Shown piece by piece: positions 36,549-43,835 of a DNA stretch of 64,000 bases. Both the position numbers and the translations under genes were made by a program. The stretch covers positions 134,045-198,044 of the forward strand of contig PLCB01000026.1 of NCBI GenBank assembly GCA_003134695.1, given 5' to 3'. The notes beneath the pieces are model-generated. The model did no database searches, had not been told where the DNA came from, and saw only the letters and a program-made list of their open reading frames with translations. How positions within the stretch are numbered: position 1 is the first letter of the stretch; each line of letters begins with the position of its first letter. Source of the stretch: Candidatus Zemynaea palustris. Lineage in GTDB: Bacteria > Vulcanimicrobiota > Vulcanimicrobiia > Vulcanimicrobiales > Vulcanimicrobiaceae.

Positions 36549-37052
36549 GTGAACGATAAAGACTTGGTCCTGACGCGAGAGGGACGACAGAAGCTCGAGA
36601 TCGAGCTCGACGACCTGAAGACGGTCCACCGGCGCGAGGTCAACGAGCGCATTCGCCAGGCCAAAGAGTTCGGCGACATCTCGGAAAACGCCGAATACGA
36701 AGCCGCCAAGCAAGAGCAAGCGTTCGTCGAAGGCCGCATCATGCGCGTCGAATCAATGATTCGCAACGCCCGGATCATCGAAGATTCCGACTACGCTGCC
36801 GACGAGGTTCACCTCGGCGCGAGCGTCAAGGTGAAGGATACAAAGGGCGGGAGCACGCTCGAGTTTACGCTCGTCGGCTCGACCGAAGCCGATCCGAAGA
36901 ATGGCCGACTCTCGAACGAGTCGCCGCTTGGGCACGCGCTGATCGGCAAGAAGAAGGGCGAGACCATCGACGTTCAAACACCTCGCGGCATCGTCGCCTA
37001 TAAAGTCGAATCTATCGGAAAGAAGAAGGCCGCGGCAAAGAAGGCGAGTTAA
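36549..37052 (+). CDS. greA: Transcription elongation factor GreA
   Basis: Rescues backtracked RNA polymerase by stimulating transcript cleavage. The 167 residues show the N-terminal coiled coil (LTREGRQKLEIELDDLKTVHRREVNERIRQAKEFGDISENAEYEAAKQEQAFVEGRI), with the acidic tip residues in GDISENAEYE, and the C-terminal FKBP-like domain (SPLGHALIGKKKGETIDVQTPRG). A lysine/alanine tail (KKKAAAKKAS) extends it slightly. The GTG start follows GGGG. lysS begins 11 bases after the stop, a common pairing. Confidence 0.96.
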   Translation: MNDKDLVLTREGRQKLEIELDDLKTVHRREVNERIRQAKEFGDISENAEYEAAKQEQAFVEGRIMRVESMIRNARIIEDSDYAADEVHLGASVKVKDTKGGSTLEFTLVGSTEADPKNGRLSNESPLGHALIGKKKGETIDVQTPRGIVAYKVESIGKKKAAAKKAS

Positions 37053-37063
37053 CTAGGCGGTTG

Positions 37064-38584
37064 ATGGACGACCGCCGTTTGCCGCCGGACGATTCCGAAG
37101 AGCTCGGCCGGCGCGAAGCGGAACTGCGCGCGGCACGGCGCGCGAACTTGGACGCGCTGCGCGAACGCGGCATCGACCCGTTCAAGGCGACCCATTTCGA
37201 GATCACCGCGCATGCTACCGACCTAACCGAGGTTTACGCGACGCTGACGGCTGACTCGCCACCGCAAACCGAGGTCCATTCATTGGCGGGGCGCCTCATG
37301 GCGGTGCGCAAGATGGGCAAGAAAGCGATCTGGGCGGACGTATGGGATCGCACCGGGCGCCTGCAGATTTACGTCCAGGAAGATGTGCTGGGCCATGATG
37401 CCGTTGCGCTCTTCGACCTGCTCGACATCGGCGATTTCATCGGGGTCACGGGGACGGTCTTCCGCTCGAAGAAGGGTGATCTCACGCTCCGCGTTGCCTC
37501 TTTCGAGGTTCTGTCGAAATCGTTAGCGCCTCCGCCGGACAAATGGCATGGTCTCGTGGACGTTGAGAAGCGCTACCGGCAGCGGTACATCGATCTGGCC
37601 GTGAACGAGCAAGTCCGGGAAACGTTCATCAAGCGGAGCAAGATCGTCGCCGAGATCCGGCGCTTCTGCGACGAGCGAGGTTTTTTGGAGTGCGAGACGC
37701 CGGTCATGCTGCACGTCGCCGGCGGCGCGACCGCGCGACCGTTCCGCACCCATCACCATGCGCTCGACCTTGCGCTCGACATGCGCATCGCGACGGAACT
37801 GAACCTGAAGCGCTTGATCGTCGGAGGGCTCGAGCGGGTGTACGAGCTCGGGCGCATCTTCCGCAACGAGGGCATCGACCGCACGCACAACCCTGAGTTC
37901 ACCATGCTCGAGTTGTACGCGGCCTACTGGTCGGTGCACGAGATGATGGACTTCAACGAGGAGATGTTCTCGCATCTCGTGCGGCACGTGCACGGCGGCG
38001 ACGAACTCGTCTACGGCGAGAGACGCATCAGCTTCAAGCGGCCGTTCAAGCGCGTCAAGTACTTTGACGTGTTGGCGGAATACGGCGGCCTCAAGCGCGA
38101 CGAGCTGCTCGACCCCGCCGGCGTCTTTCGGATTCAGGAGTCGCTCCGGCTACCGCGTTCGCAGACCCACGGCCAGGCGCTCGACAAGATCTTCGAACGC
38201 ATCGTCGAACCGCGTCTCGTCGACCCGACGTTCGTCCACGACTATCCGGTTCTGATCTCGCCGCTCGCGAAACGGAAGCCCGACGATCTGGACGTCGTCG
38301 ATCGCTACGAACTCTTCGGCGCGAATTTCGAATTGGCCAACGCCTTCACCGAACTCAACGATCCCGACGACCAGCGCGCGCGCTTCGAAGCGCAGATCCA
38401 GGAACGCCGCAAGGGCGACGAAGAGATCCCGCCGCCCGATTGGGACTTCGTGAACGCGCTCGAGTACGGGATGCCGCCGACCGCCGGCATCGGGATCGGC
38501 ATCGACCGCCTCGTGATGGTGCTAACCGACAACGCCTCGATCCACGAAGTCATCCTGTTCCCGCTGCAACGCCCCCTCGGCTAA
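37064..38584 (+). CDS. lysS: Lysyl-tRNA synthetase, class II
   Basis: Charges tRNA-Lys. The 506 residues have an N-terminal helix, an OB-fold anticodon-binding domain (SLAGRLMAVRKMGKKAIWADVWDRTGRLQIYVQ) and a class II catalytic core. Motif 2 is GRIFRNEGIDRTHNPEFTMLE and motif 3 is AGIGIGIDRLVMVLTDN near the end. Length is normal. An ATG at 37064, one codon after a TTG, is taken as the start. The stop codon lies within an inverted repeat shared with the converging lipoprotein gene. Confidence 0.97.
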   Translation: MDDRRLPPDDSEELGRREAELRAARRANLDALRERGIDPFKATHFEITAHATDLTEVYATLTADSPPQTEVHSLAGRLMAVRKMGKKAIWADVWDRTGRLQIYVQEDVLGHDAVALFDLLDIGDFIGVTGTVFRSKKGDLTLRVASFEVLSKSLAPPPDKWHGLVDVEKRYRQRYIDLAVNEQVRETFIKRSKIVAEIRRFCDERGFLECETPVMLHVAGGATARPFRTHHHALDLALDMRIATELNLKRLIVGGLERVYELGRIFRNEGIDRTHNPEFTMLELYAAYWSVHEMMDFNEEMFSHLVRHVHGGDELVYGERRISFKRPFKRVKYFDVLAEYGGLKRDELLDPAGVFRIQESLRLPRSQTHGQALDKIFERIVEPRLVDPTFVHDYPVLISPLAKRKPDDLDVVDRYELFGANFELANAFTELNDPDDQRARFEAQIQERRKGDEEIPPPDWDFVNALEYGMPPTAGIGIGIDRLVMVLTDNASIHEVILFPLQRPLG

Positions 38585-38610
38585 CTCGCGGAGCCGGCCA
38601 AGGCGAGTTA
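38582..38610. terminator. Inverted repeat spanning two converging stop codons
   Basis: TAACTCGC (38582-38589) and GCGAGTTA (38603-38610) form an 8-bp dyad. The left TAA is the lysS stop and the right TTA is the complement of the lipoprotein stop. A bidirectional terminator is likely, without T tracts. Confidence 0.45.
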
Positions 38611-38973
38611 CAGAGCCAGCGTCACCGCGGCGGGGACGTTGTTCGTGTAACACTGATTGGCTTGTTTCGCGCCGGCGGTCGCGGTGAAGCAATATTGACC
38701 CGAGGCGAAGATCCCCGAGAACACGGTCTGCCCGGAGCCGTTGGTCGTCTGCTGCGCCAGGACGCCGGTCGGCGTGCCTGGGGTCCCGGCGGTAAAGCCC
38801 GTTGATTCAACGACGGTCTGATTGGCGTCGATGGCCCCGCTCAAGGTGACCGTCACCGTCGCTGACGAGACGTTGTTTCCGTTTCCGCTCGGCGTGCTGC
38901 CGGCGCTGCCGCACGCCACCAACACAAGCGTTGCAACGAGTAAGAGGTGAGGGAATCGCGGAACGATTACCAT
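38608..38973 (-). CDS. Small lipoprotein
   Basis: A 121-residue exported protein. A lipoprotein signal peptide runs to Cys21 (LLVATLVLVACGS). The mature part is rich in Ser, Thr, Gly and Val with a single beta-sandwich-like domain (VTVTLSGAIDANQTVVESTGF, GVLAQQTTNGSGQTVFSGIFASGQYCFTATAG), reminiscent of a carboxypeptidase-regulatory or Ig-like fold. The Cys pair YCF...QCY may form a disulfide. It follows hicB by one base but probably has nothing to do with it. Function unknown. Confidence 0.65.
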   Translation of the reverse strand: MVIVPRFPHLLLVATLVLVACGSAGSTPSGNGNNVSSATVTVTLSGAIDANQTVVESTGFTAGTPGTPTGVLAQQTTNGSGQTVFSGIFASGQYCFTATAGAKQANQCYTNNVPAAVTLAL

Positions 38974-38974
38974 C

Positions 38975-39196
38975 TTATGCGGCGACCGTGACTTTCGTGT
39001 ACGTCGCTTGGCTTGGCGGCGGAATCGGCTCGCCGCTCTCGTGCAGGGACTCGATGTACATCTCGATCGACGTTCGAATTGCGTCGATCACCTCTGTTTC
39101 GGTAGCTGCAGACGCCGTACAGCCCGGAAGATCGGGCACGTACGCACACCAACAATCACTCGACTTCTCGACGACGACATCGTAGGTTACTTCCAT
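38975..39196 (-). CDS. hicB: HicB-family antitoxin
   Basis: A 73-residue HicB-type protein: YDVVVEKSSDCWCAYVPDLPGCTASAATETEVIDAIRTSIEMYIESLHESGEPIPPP is the partial RNase H-like fold that binds and inhibits HicA. It lacks an additional DNA-binding domain, so autoregulation may rest with the complex or be absent. It overlaps the 3' end of hicA by 10 bases and is translated second, the usual HicAB order. Confidence 0.88.
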   Translation of the reverse strand: MEVTYDVVVEKSSDCWCAYVPDLPGCTASAATETEVIDAIRTSIEMYIESLHESGEPIPPPSQATYTKVTVAA

Positions 39197-39378
39197 CGTG
39201 CCTCCCGCTGAATCGAGCGCCAGGTTCGCTGCGTCGGATGGTCGGAGGGCTTGCCGGCGAGTACGACGCGCCGGCTACCCTCTTTGTAGATCCGATGCGA
39301 CCCCTTCTGACGAACCATAACAAAGCCATCCTTGAGCAAGCGGCTCTCGATTTCGCTGAATTTTGGCGGCTGAGGCAT
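39187..39378 (-). CDS. hicA: HicA-family mRNA interferase toxin
   Basis: A 63-residue double-stranded-RNA-binding-like toxin. The hallmark is LLKDGFVMVRQKGSHRIYKEGSRRVVLAGKPSDHPTQRTWRSIQREA, with the catalytic His in GSHRIY. It is expected to cleave mRNA unless bound by HicB. The start lies 46 bases downstream of the ssuB gene on the same strand. Confidence 0.88.
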   Translation of the reverse strand: MPQPPKFSEIESRLLKDGFVMVRQKGSHRIYKEGSRRVVLAGKPSDHPTQRTWRSIQREARWK

Positions 39379-39424
39379 TGCGCATCACTACTGCGCCTTC
39401 TGCTGCCTCCAGCAAGGGCTGAGC

Positions 39425-40168
39425 CTACGGAGCGACGACGCGGAGTCCTCGATGCGAGCGTTTTGGAACGCGGCCTTCGATACCGAGGGCCGCGAGCAGC
39501 GCAATCCGCTCGTCGGTGAGGTCGGCCGTTCGCGAGCGGCGCAGCGGAACCGGAACGTCCAACTCGAGCACGCCGCGCGCCGGCGCGCCGTCGAGAACGA
39601 CGATCCGGTCGGCGAGGTAGAGCGCCTCCTGGACGTCGTGCGTCACGAGCACCGCCGTCGAGCCGGTTTCACGCACGATCTGCGCGAGCGAAGTCTGCAA
39701 CTCGAGGCGCAAGAGCGCGTCGAGCGCCGAGAGCGGCTCGTCGAGCAACAGGATCTTCGGATTGCGCACCAGCGTCCGAGCGAGCGCCGCGCGTTGCGCC
39801 ATCCCCCCTGAGAGTTGCTTCGGCAGCAGATGCGCCGCCGGCGTCAGCCCGACGAGTTCGAGTACGTCCTTCACGCGCGCGCGTTCGACATCGCTGCGCG
39901 CGGCGAAGGCGACATTTCTCTCGACCGTGAGCCACGGCAACAGGCGCGGTTCTTGGAAAACGAAGCCGAGCTCGTCGCGCACCGCGATCGTCCCCGCATC
40001 CGGCTGCACGAGGCCCGCGATGCAACGCAGCAGCGTGCTCTTTCCGCAGCCGCTCGCCCCGAGGATCGCGAGCGTCTCGCCGGGTTCGACGAAAAGCTCG
40101 AACCGCTCGAGCACCGCGCGGGGACCGTAGTGTTTCGAGAGTCCGTCGATTTCGATCGCATGTCTCAT
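39425..40168 (-). CDS. ssuB: Sulfonate/nitrate/taurine-type ABC transporter ATP-binding protein
   Basis: The 247-residue ATPase of an aliphatic sulfonate-type importer. Walker A is LGASGCGKSTLL, the Q-loop FQEPRLLPWLTVERNV, the signature LSGGMAQRAALAR, Walker B ILLLDEPLSALD and the switch His VTHDVQEA. QEPRLLPW is characteristic of the SsuB/TauB group. The ATG at 40168 overlaps the permease stop by four bases. It is the third gene of ssuA-ssuC-ssuB. Confidence 0.9.
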   Translation of the reverse strand: MRHAIEIDGLSKHYGPRAVLERFELFVEPGETLAILGASGCGKSTLLRCIAGLVQPDAGTIAVRDELGFVFQEPRLLPWLTVERNVAFAARSDVERARVKDVLELVGLTPAAHLLPKQLSGGMAQRAALARTLVRNPKILLLDEPLSALDALLRLELQTSLAQIVRETGSTAVLVTHDVQEALYLADRIVVLDGAPARGVLELDVPVPLRRSRTADLTDERIALLAALGIEGRVPKRSHRGLRVVAP

Positions 40169-40932
40169 GCCGGCAACCCATCGGTCCAGTGCAACAGTCT
40201 GGCTTCGATCCCGCGCATGATGCTCTCCGAGAGCTTTCCGCAGAGCGCGAGCAACACGATCGCGGTGAGAATTTCGTCGGTGCGCGCGATCTGCTGGCCC
40301 TCGGTGAGCATGAATCCCAAACCGCGGGTCGACGCGAGCAACTCGGCCGCCACCAAAAATAACCACGCCTGAGTGAGTCCGATGCGCGCGCCGACCAGGA
40401 GCGAGGGCAGCGCCGCCGGCAAAACGACGCGACGAGCCAACTCGAAGCGCCCGAGGCCGAGCACTTGTCCTACCTCCACCAGCTTCCGGTCGACGTTACG
40501 GATCCCAGCGACCAGGTTCACGTAGATCGGAAAGAACGCGCCGATCGCGATCAGCGTAACCTTCGCGTTTTCGCCGATGCCGAGCCACAACAGCAACAGC
40601 GGGACCCACGCGAGCGACGGAATCGAACGGATCGCTTGCAGCGTCGGATCGAGCGCGGCTTCGATCGGGCGCGACAAGCCGACGAGGCTGGCCAGGACGA
40701 TCGCGAAAGCGAGCGCGACTCCGAATCCGAGCAGCACGCGTTCGATCGAGGCGGCCAAGTGCCGCCACAGGAGTCCGTTCGACCAGAGTGCGCCGAGTTC
40801 GCGCGCGACATCGCCCGGCGACGCGAGCTGGTAGGTCTTCACGCCACCGAGCGAGGTCGCCAAGAACCACGCGATGAGCAGACCAGCCGGCACCGCGAGT
40901 GAGAGAGCGAGTGCCGCCGGACGTTTAGCCAC
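40165..40932 (-). CDS. ssuC: Sulfonate-type ABC transporter permease
   Basis: A 255-residue inner-membrane subunit with six hydrophobic segments. The cytoplasmic EAA loop that contacts the ATPase is QVLGLGRFELARRVVLPAALPSLLVGARIGL. SIPSLAWVPLLLLWLGIGE is typical of the SsuC/TauC group. The start overlaps the end of ssuA by eight bases, so translation is coupled. Confidence 0.9.
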   Translation of the reverse strand: MAKRPAALALSLAVPAGLLIAWFLATSLGGVKTYQLASPGDVARELGALWSNGLLWRHLAASIERVLLGFGVALAFAIVLASLVGLSRPIEAALDPTLQAIRSIPSLAWVPLLLLWLGIGENAKVTLIAIGAFFPIYVNLVAGIRNVDRKLVEVGQVLGLGRFELARRVVLPAALPSLLVGARIGLTQAWLFLVAAELLASTRGLGFMLTEGQQIARTDEILTAIVLLALCGKLSESIMRGIEARLLHWTDGLPA

Positions 40933-41920
40933 GCAACGCCGTCTTCGTTGGTGCGGGATCGACCAGCGCCGCCAGCGCGCCGTCGAGGTCGGCGCCCGGC
41001 AGCGCCAGTTGATTGGCGCGCACGATCGGAATCACGCCTTCGAGTGCGCGGCGATAGTCGGCGCCCGGCGACGGGTTGGGATAGCGCGTCCGCAGGCGCA
41101 GCTGCCGATCGGCGACGCGCGCTTCGAGCCCCGAGGCCTCGGCGACGATTTTCACCGTCTCGTCGAGGTTGGTCGCCGCGAACTTGCGCGCGCGCTCGTA
41201 CTGACGCAGGACCGTCGTAACGACGTCAGGATGGTCGTGCAAGAAATCCTCGCGCACGTTGAGCGCACCGTACGTGTTGTACGCCGGATTGCGGTACAGA
41301 AGGCGCGAGCCGGCATCCAGTTCGGATGCGGCCATGTGCGGGTCGAGGCCGGCCCAGGCGTCGACCTGTCCGCGCTCGAGCGCTTGTCGTCCGTCGGGAT
41401 GCTGCAACTCGACGATCTCGACGTCGTTTTGCGAGAGGCCCGCGTCCTTGAGCGCGCGCAACAGGAAGAAGAACGGGTCGGTTCCCTTCGTCGCCGCGAT
41501 CTTCTTGCCGCGTAATTCTTTGACGTTGCGCAGCGGCGAGTCTTTGCCGATCACCGTCGCCGTCCACTCCGGTTGAGAATAGAGATAGACCGTGCGGATC
41601 GGCGAGCCGTTGGCGCGCGCGAGCAGTGCCGCGCTCCCCGCGGTCGAACCGAACTGGATCGCGTTGGCGGCGAGAAAACTGTTCGCTTTGTTGGAGCCGA
41701 GCGAGAGGACCCACTCGATCTTGGTGCCGATCGGCGCGAGCGCTTCTTCGAGCCAGCCGTATTTTTTCAGAATCAGGCTCGGCGGGTTGTAATAGGCGTA
41801 GTCGACGCCGAGCTTGTCGAGGCCGGCCGCGAACGCGCCGCGCCGAGGCGTCAAGAATGCCGCCGTCGAGAGGGTGAGGGCGCCGCCGACGAACGCGCGT
41901 CGTGAGATTCTGGTCTTCAT
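40925..41920 (-). CDS. ssuA: Sulfonate-type ABC transporter substrate-binding protein, Tat-exported
   Basis: A 331-residue periplasmic binding protein of the SsuA/NMT1 group. A twin-arginine signal (RISRRAFVGGALTLSTAAFL) spans about residues 1-32. The mature part shows LDKLGVDYAYYNPPSLILKKYGWLEEAL, FGSTAGSAALLARANGSPIRTVYLYS and GKKIAATKGTDPFFFLLRALKDAGL. A sulfonate or sulfate-ester ligand is inferred from the family and from a leader peptide rich in Met and Cys upstream. CGGAGG precedes the ATG. Confidence 0.88.
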   Translation of the reverse strand: MKTRISRRAFVGGALTLSTAAFLTPRRGAFAAGLDKLGVDYAYYNPPSLILKKYGWLEEALAPIGTKIEWVLSLGSNKANSFLAANAIQFGSTAGSAALLARANGSPIRTVYLYSQPEWTATVIGKDSPLRNVKELRGKKIAATKGTDPFFFLLRALKDAGLSQNDVEIVELQHPDGRQALERGQVDAWAGLDPHMAASELDAGSRLLYRNPAYNTYGALNVREDFLHDHPDVVTTVLRQYERARKFAATNLDETVKIVAEASGLEARVADRQLRLRTRYPNPSPGADYRRALEGVIPIVRANQLALPGADLDGALAALVDPAPTKTALRG

Positions 41921-41960
41921 GAGAATGTCGCCTCCGGGTGAGAAGGGAAAGCGGGGAAAA

Positions 41961-41988
41961 TAAAAACCGCCTCGGGTTGGCGAGGCGG
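41961..41988 (-). terminator. Intrinsic terminator in the ssu leader (attenuator)
   Basis: On the minus strand CCGCCTCG (41988-41981) pairs perfectly with CGAGGCGG (41974-41967) around CCAACC, followed by TTTTTA and then TTTT. It lies 41 bases upstream of the ssuA ATG and downstream of the promoter, so it must be bypassed for ssuACB expression. Confidence 0.85.
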
Positions 41989-42015
41989 CGATAACTCCGA
42001 TCCGATTCGATCAGG

Positions 42016-42060
42016 TCAAGCTGCGCCTCGTCGACTCGAAATCGAGCGACACATGCACAT
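42016..42060 (-). CDS. Putative Met/Cys leader peptide of the ssu operon
   Basis: A 14-codon reading frame, MCMCRSISSRRGAA, between the promoter and the terminator. Four successive Met/Cys codons (ATG TGC ATG TGT) open it. The CGAGGCG near its end (42030-42024) is complementary to CGCCTCG, the 5' arm of the terminator (41987-41981), so it can form an alternative antiterminator. Stalling for lack of Cys or Met would leave CGAGGCG free and allow read-through. The ribosome-binding site is weak. Confidence 0.6.
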   Translation of the reverse strand: MCMCRSISSRRGAA

Positions 42061-42094
42061 CCGACAGATCGTCGCGATCAAAAGCATTTGCGAT

Positions 42095-42124
42095 TCAATA
42101 CCATAGGCGCGCACCGAGTGTCAA
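42095..42124 (-). promoter_or_regulatory. Sigma-70 type promoter of the ssu operon
   Basis: TTGACA (42124-42119), 18 bases, then TATTGA (42100-42095). The predicted start lies near 42088, about 28 bases before the leader-peptide ATG. The region 42089-42160 separates it from the divergent truA gene. Confidence 0.65.
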
Positions 42125-42160
42125 GGGACCTCGGTCGAATCTTCGCAAAACTCGTGGGGA

Positions 42161-42973
42161 GTGGACATCACCTATCGGCTCGTCGTCGAGTACGACGGAA
42201 CTGATTTCAGCGGTTTTCAGTATCAGCCGCACGAGCGCACCATCGCCGGGGTCTTGGAAGGTGCCCTCTCGCGGCTCTTCGATCGGCCGATGAAAGTGAC
42301 CGCGGCGGGCCGGACCGACGCCGGCGTCCACGCGCTCGGCCAGGTCGTCTCGTTCGTCGGACACGACGGCTTCCCGATCGACAAGCTCGCGCTCGCCGTC
42401 AACAGCGCGCTGCCGGCGGACCTCTCGGTTCGCGATGCGACCGTCGCGGCGGACGGGTTTTCCGCCAGGGCGTCGGCGCTCGATCGGACCTACACCTACG
42501 TCGTCCTCAACCGGCGCGAACCGTCGGCACCGGCCCGCCGGTGGTCCGCCTTCAACCACCGCCCGCTCGACCTCGAGCGGATGCGGCTCGCGGCCGCCGA
42601 TCTGGTCGGCACGCACGACTTCCTCAGTTTCTGCGGCGTGCTCCCCGAGCACGGAGGAACCGTCCGAACCCTGCAAGCCCTCGAGATCGAGTCGGAAGCG
42701 TCGTTCGTCCGCCTGCACTTCCGCGCCGACGGTTTCTTGCACCGGATGGTGCGGATCATGACCGGAACGCTCCTGGAAATCGGCTCCGGCCACCGTCCCG
42801 TGGAAGCGCTCCCCGCCCTCCTGGCGGCCCGCGACCGCAAGGCCGCTGGCCTAACAGCCCCGCCGCAAGGCCTCTATTTGGTCGAGGTCCGGTATCCGGA
42901 CTTCTCGTCACGCCCTTCAGGCAGCGCGGGCTTTGCAGCCTTGGGAGCCCAAACGCGCTACTCCGGCATTTGA
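42161..42973 (+). CDS. truA: tRNA pseudouridine synthase A
   Basis: Makes pseudouridine at positions 38-40 of the tRNA anticodon arm. The 270 residues begin DITYRLVVEYDGTDFSGFQYQPHERTIAGVLEGAL and contain the catalytic Asp in AAGRTDAGVHALGQV, then HDFLSFCGV and FLHRMVRIMTGTLLEIGSG. Length is typical. The GTG start directly follows GGGGA. It is divergent from the ssu operon and is followed by a promoter for rplM. Confidence 0.95.
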   Translation: MDITYRLVVEYDGTDFSGFQYQPHERTIAGVLEGALSRLFDRPMKVTAAGRTDAGVHALGQVVSFVGHDGFPIDKLALAVNSALPADLSVRDATVAADGFSARASALDRTYTYVVLNRREPSAPARRWSAFNHRPLDLERMRLAAADLVGTHDFLSFCGVLPEHGGTVRTLQALEIESEASFVRLHFRADGFLHRMVRIMTGTLLEIGSGHRPVEALPALLAARDRKAAGLTAPPQGLYLVEVRYPDFSSRPSGSAGFAALGAQTRYSGI

Positions 42974-42998
42974 CAGGGTCGGGGGCCTCCTATAGAAT
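42970..42998 (+). promoter_or_regulatory. Sigma-70 type promoter of rplM-rpsI
   Basis: TTGACA (42970-42975), 17 bases, TAGAAT (42993-42998). The -35 overlaps the truA stop codon. The expected start, about 43005, leaves a leader of only some six bases before the rplM ATG. Confidence 0.7.
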
Positions 42999-43010
42999 TC
43001 GAAGGTTGTC

Positions 43011-43436
43011 ATGCGCACCTATCAACAAACGACGGCGGAAACTCGCCATGATTGGTACCTCGTCGACGCCGCCGGCCACCGCCTCGGCGTGCTCGCCGTG
43101 CGCATCGCCCGGGCCCTCTCGGGTCGCCACAAGCCGACCTGGACGCCGCACATCGACGACGGCGATCACGTCGTCGTGATCAATGCCGAGAAGATCGAAC
43201 TCTCCGGCAAGAAGCTCGAGCAAAAGCTCTACCGGCGCCACAGCCAGCACATGGGCAATCTCAAGACCGAAACCGCCGGCGACGTCCTCCAGAAGCATCC
43301 CGAACGCTTGATCGAGCGCGCAGTGCGCGGGATGCTCGCGACCAACCGCATGCGCGACGCGTTGCTCGGACGTCTGAAAGTCTATGCCGGCAACGACCAC
43401 CCGCACGCCGCCCAGCAGCCGAAAGCACTCTTCTAA
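43011..43436 (+). CDS. rplM: 50S ribosomal protein L13
   Basis: A 141-residue large-subunit protein. Family blocks: WYLVDAAGHRLGVLAVRIARALSGRHKPTWTPHIDDGDHVVVINAEKI, SGKKLEQKLYRRHSQHMGNLK, RAVRGMLATNRMRDALLGRLKVYAGNDHPHAAQQPK. rpsI begins three bases after the stop, the standard L13-S9 pair. A strong promoter lies only a few bases upstream. The short GAAGG before the ATG may be transcribed only in part. Confidence 0.97.
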   Translation: MRTYQQTTAETRHDWYLVDAAGHRLGVLAVRIARALSGRHKPTWTPHIDDGDHVVVINAEKIELSGKKLEQKLYRRHSQHMGNLKTETAGDVLQKHPERLIERAVRGMLATNRMRDALLGRLKVYAGNDHPHAAQQPKALF

Positions 43437-43439
43437 TAT

Positions 43440-43835
43440 ATGGAAACCGCCGAACAGTTTGCCGGTACCGGGCGCCGTAAGCGCGCCGTCGCGCGTGTGC
43501 GCATCGAGTTGGGCCAAGGCGTCATCACGGTCAACCGCAAGCCGATCGACGAATACTTCTCGCGTTCGACCCTCCAACAGATCATTCGCCAGCCGCTCGA
43601 AGTAACCCAGACCGCCTCGCGCTTCGACGTCCACGTCATGACGCACGGCGGCGGCATCTCGGGCCAGGCCGGTGCGGTCCGTCACGGCATCGCACGCGCG
43701 CTGCTCGACATGGATGAAACCCTGCGCGAGACGCTGCGCAAGAACGGTCTCTTGACGCGCGATCCGCGCGAAAAAGAATCGAAGAAGTACGGCCGCAAGC
43801 GCGCCCGCAAGCGCTTCCAGTTCTCGAAGCGTTAG
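43440..43835 (+). CDS. rpsI: 30S ribosomal protein S9
   Basis: A 131-residue small-subunit protein. It shows [58 protein letters not shown] and the basic tail [17 protein letters not shown], whose terminal Lys-Arg reaches the P-site tRNA. It is in an operon with rplM and converges with the cyclase gene, overlapping it by four bases. Confidence 0.97.
   Translation: METAEQFAGTGRRKRAVARVRIELGQGVITVNRKPIDEYFSRSTLQQIIRQPLEVTQTASRFDVHVMTHGGGISGQAGAVRHGIARALLDMDETLRETLRKNGLLTRDPREKESKKYGRKRARKRFQFSKR

Noticed and set aside
41940-42120. A SAM, SAM-II or cobalamin riboswitch upstream of ssuA
   Set aside because: None of the conserved cores is present; a Met/Cys leader peptide with alternative pairing explains the region better.
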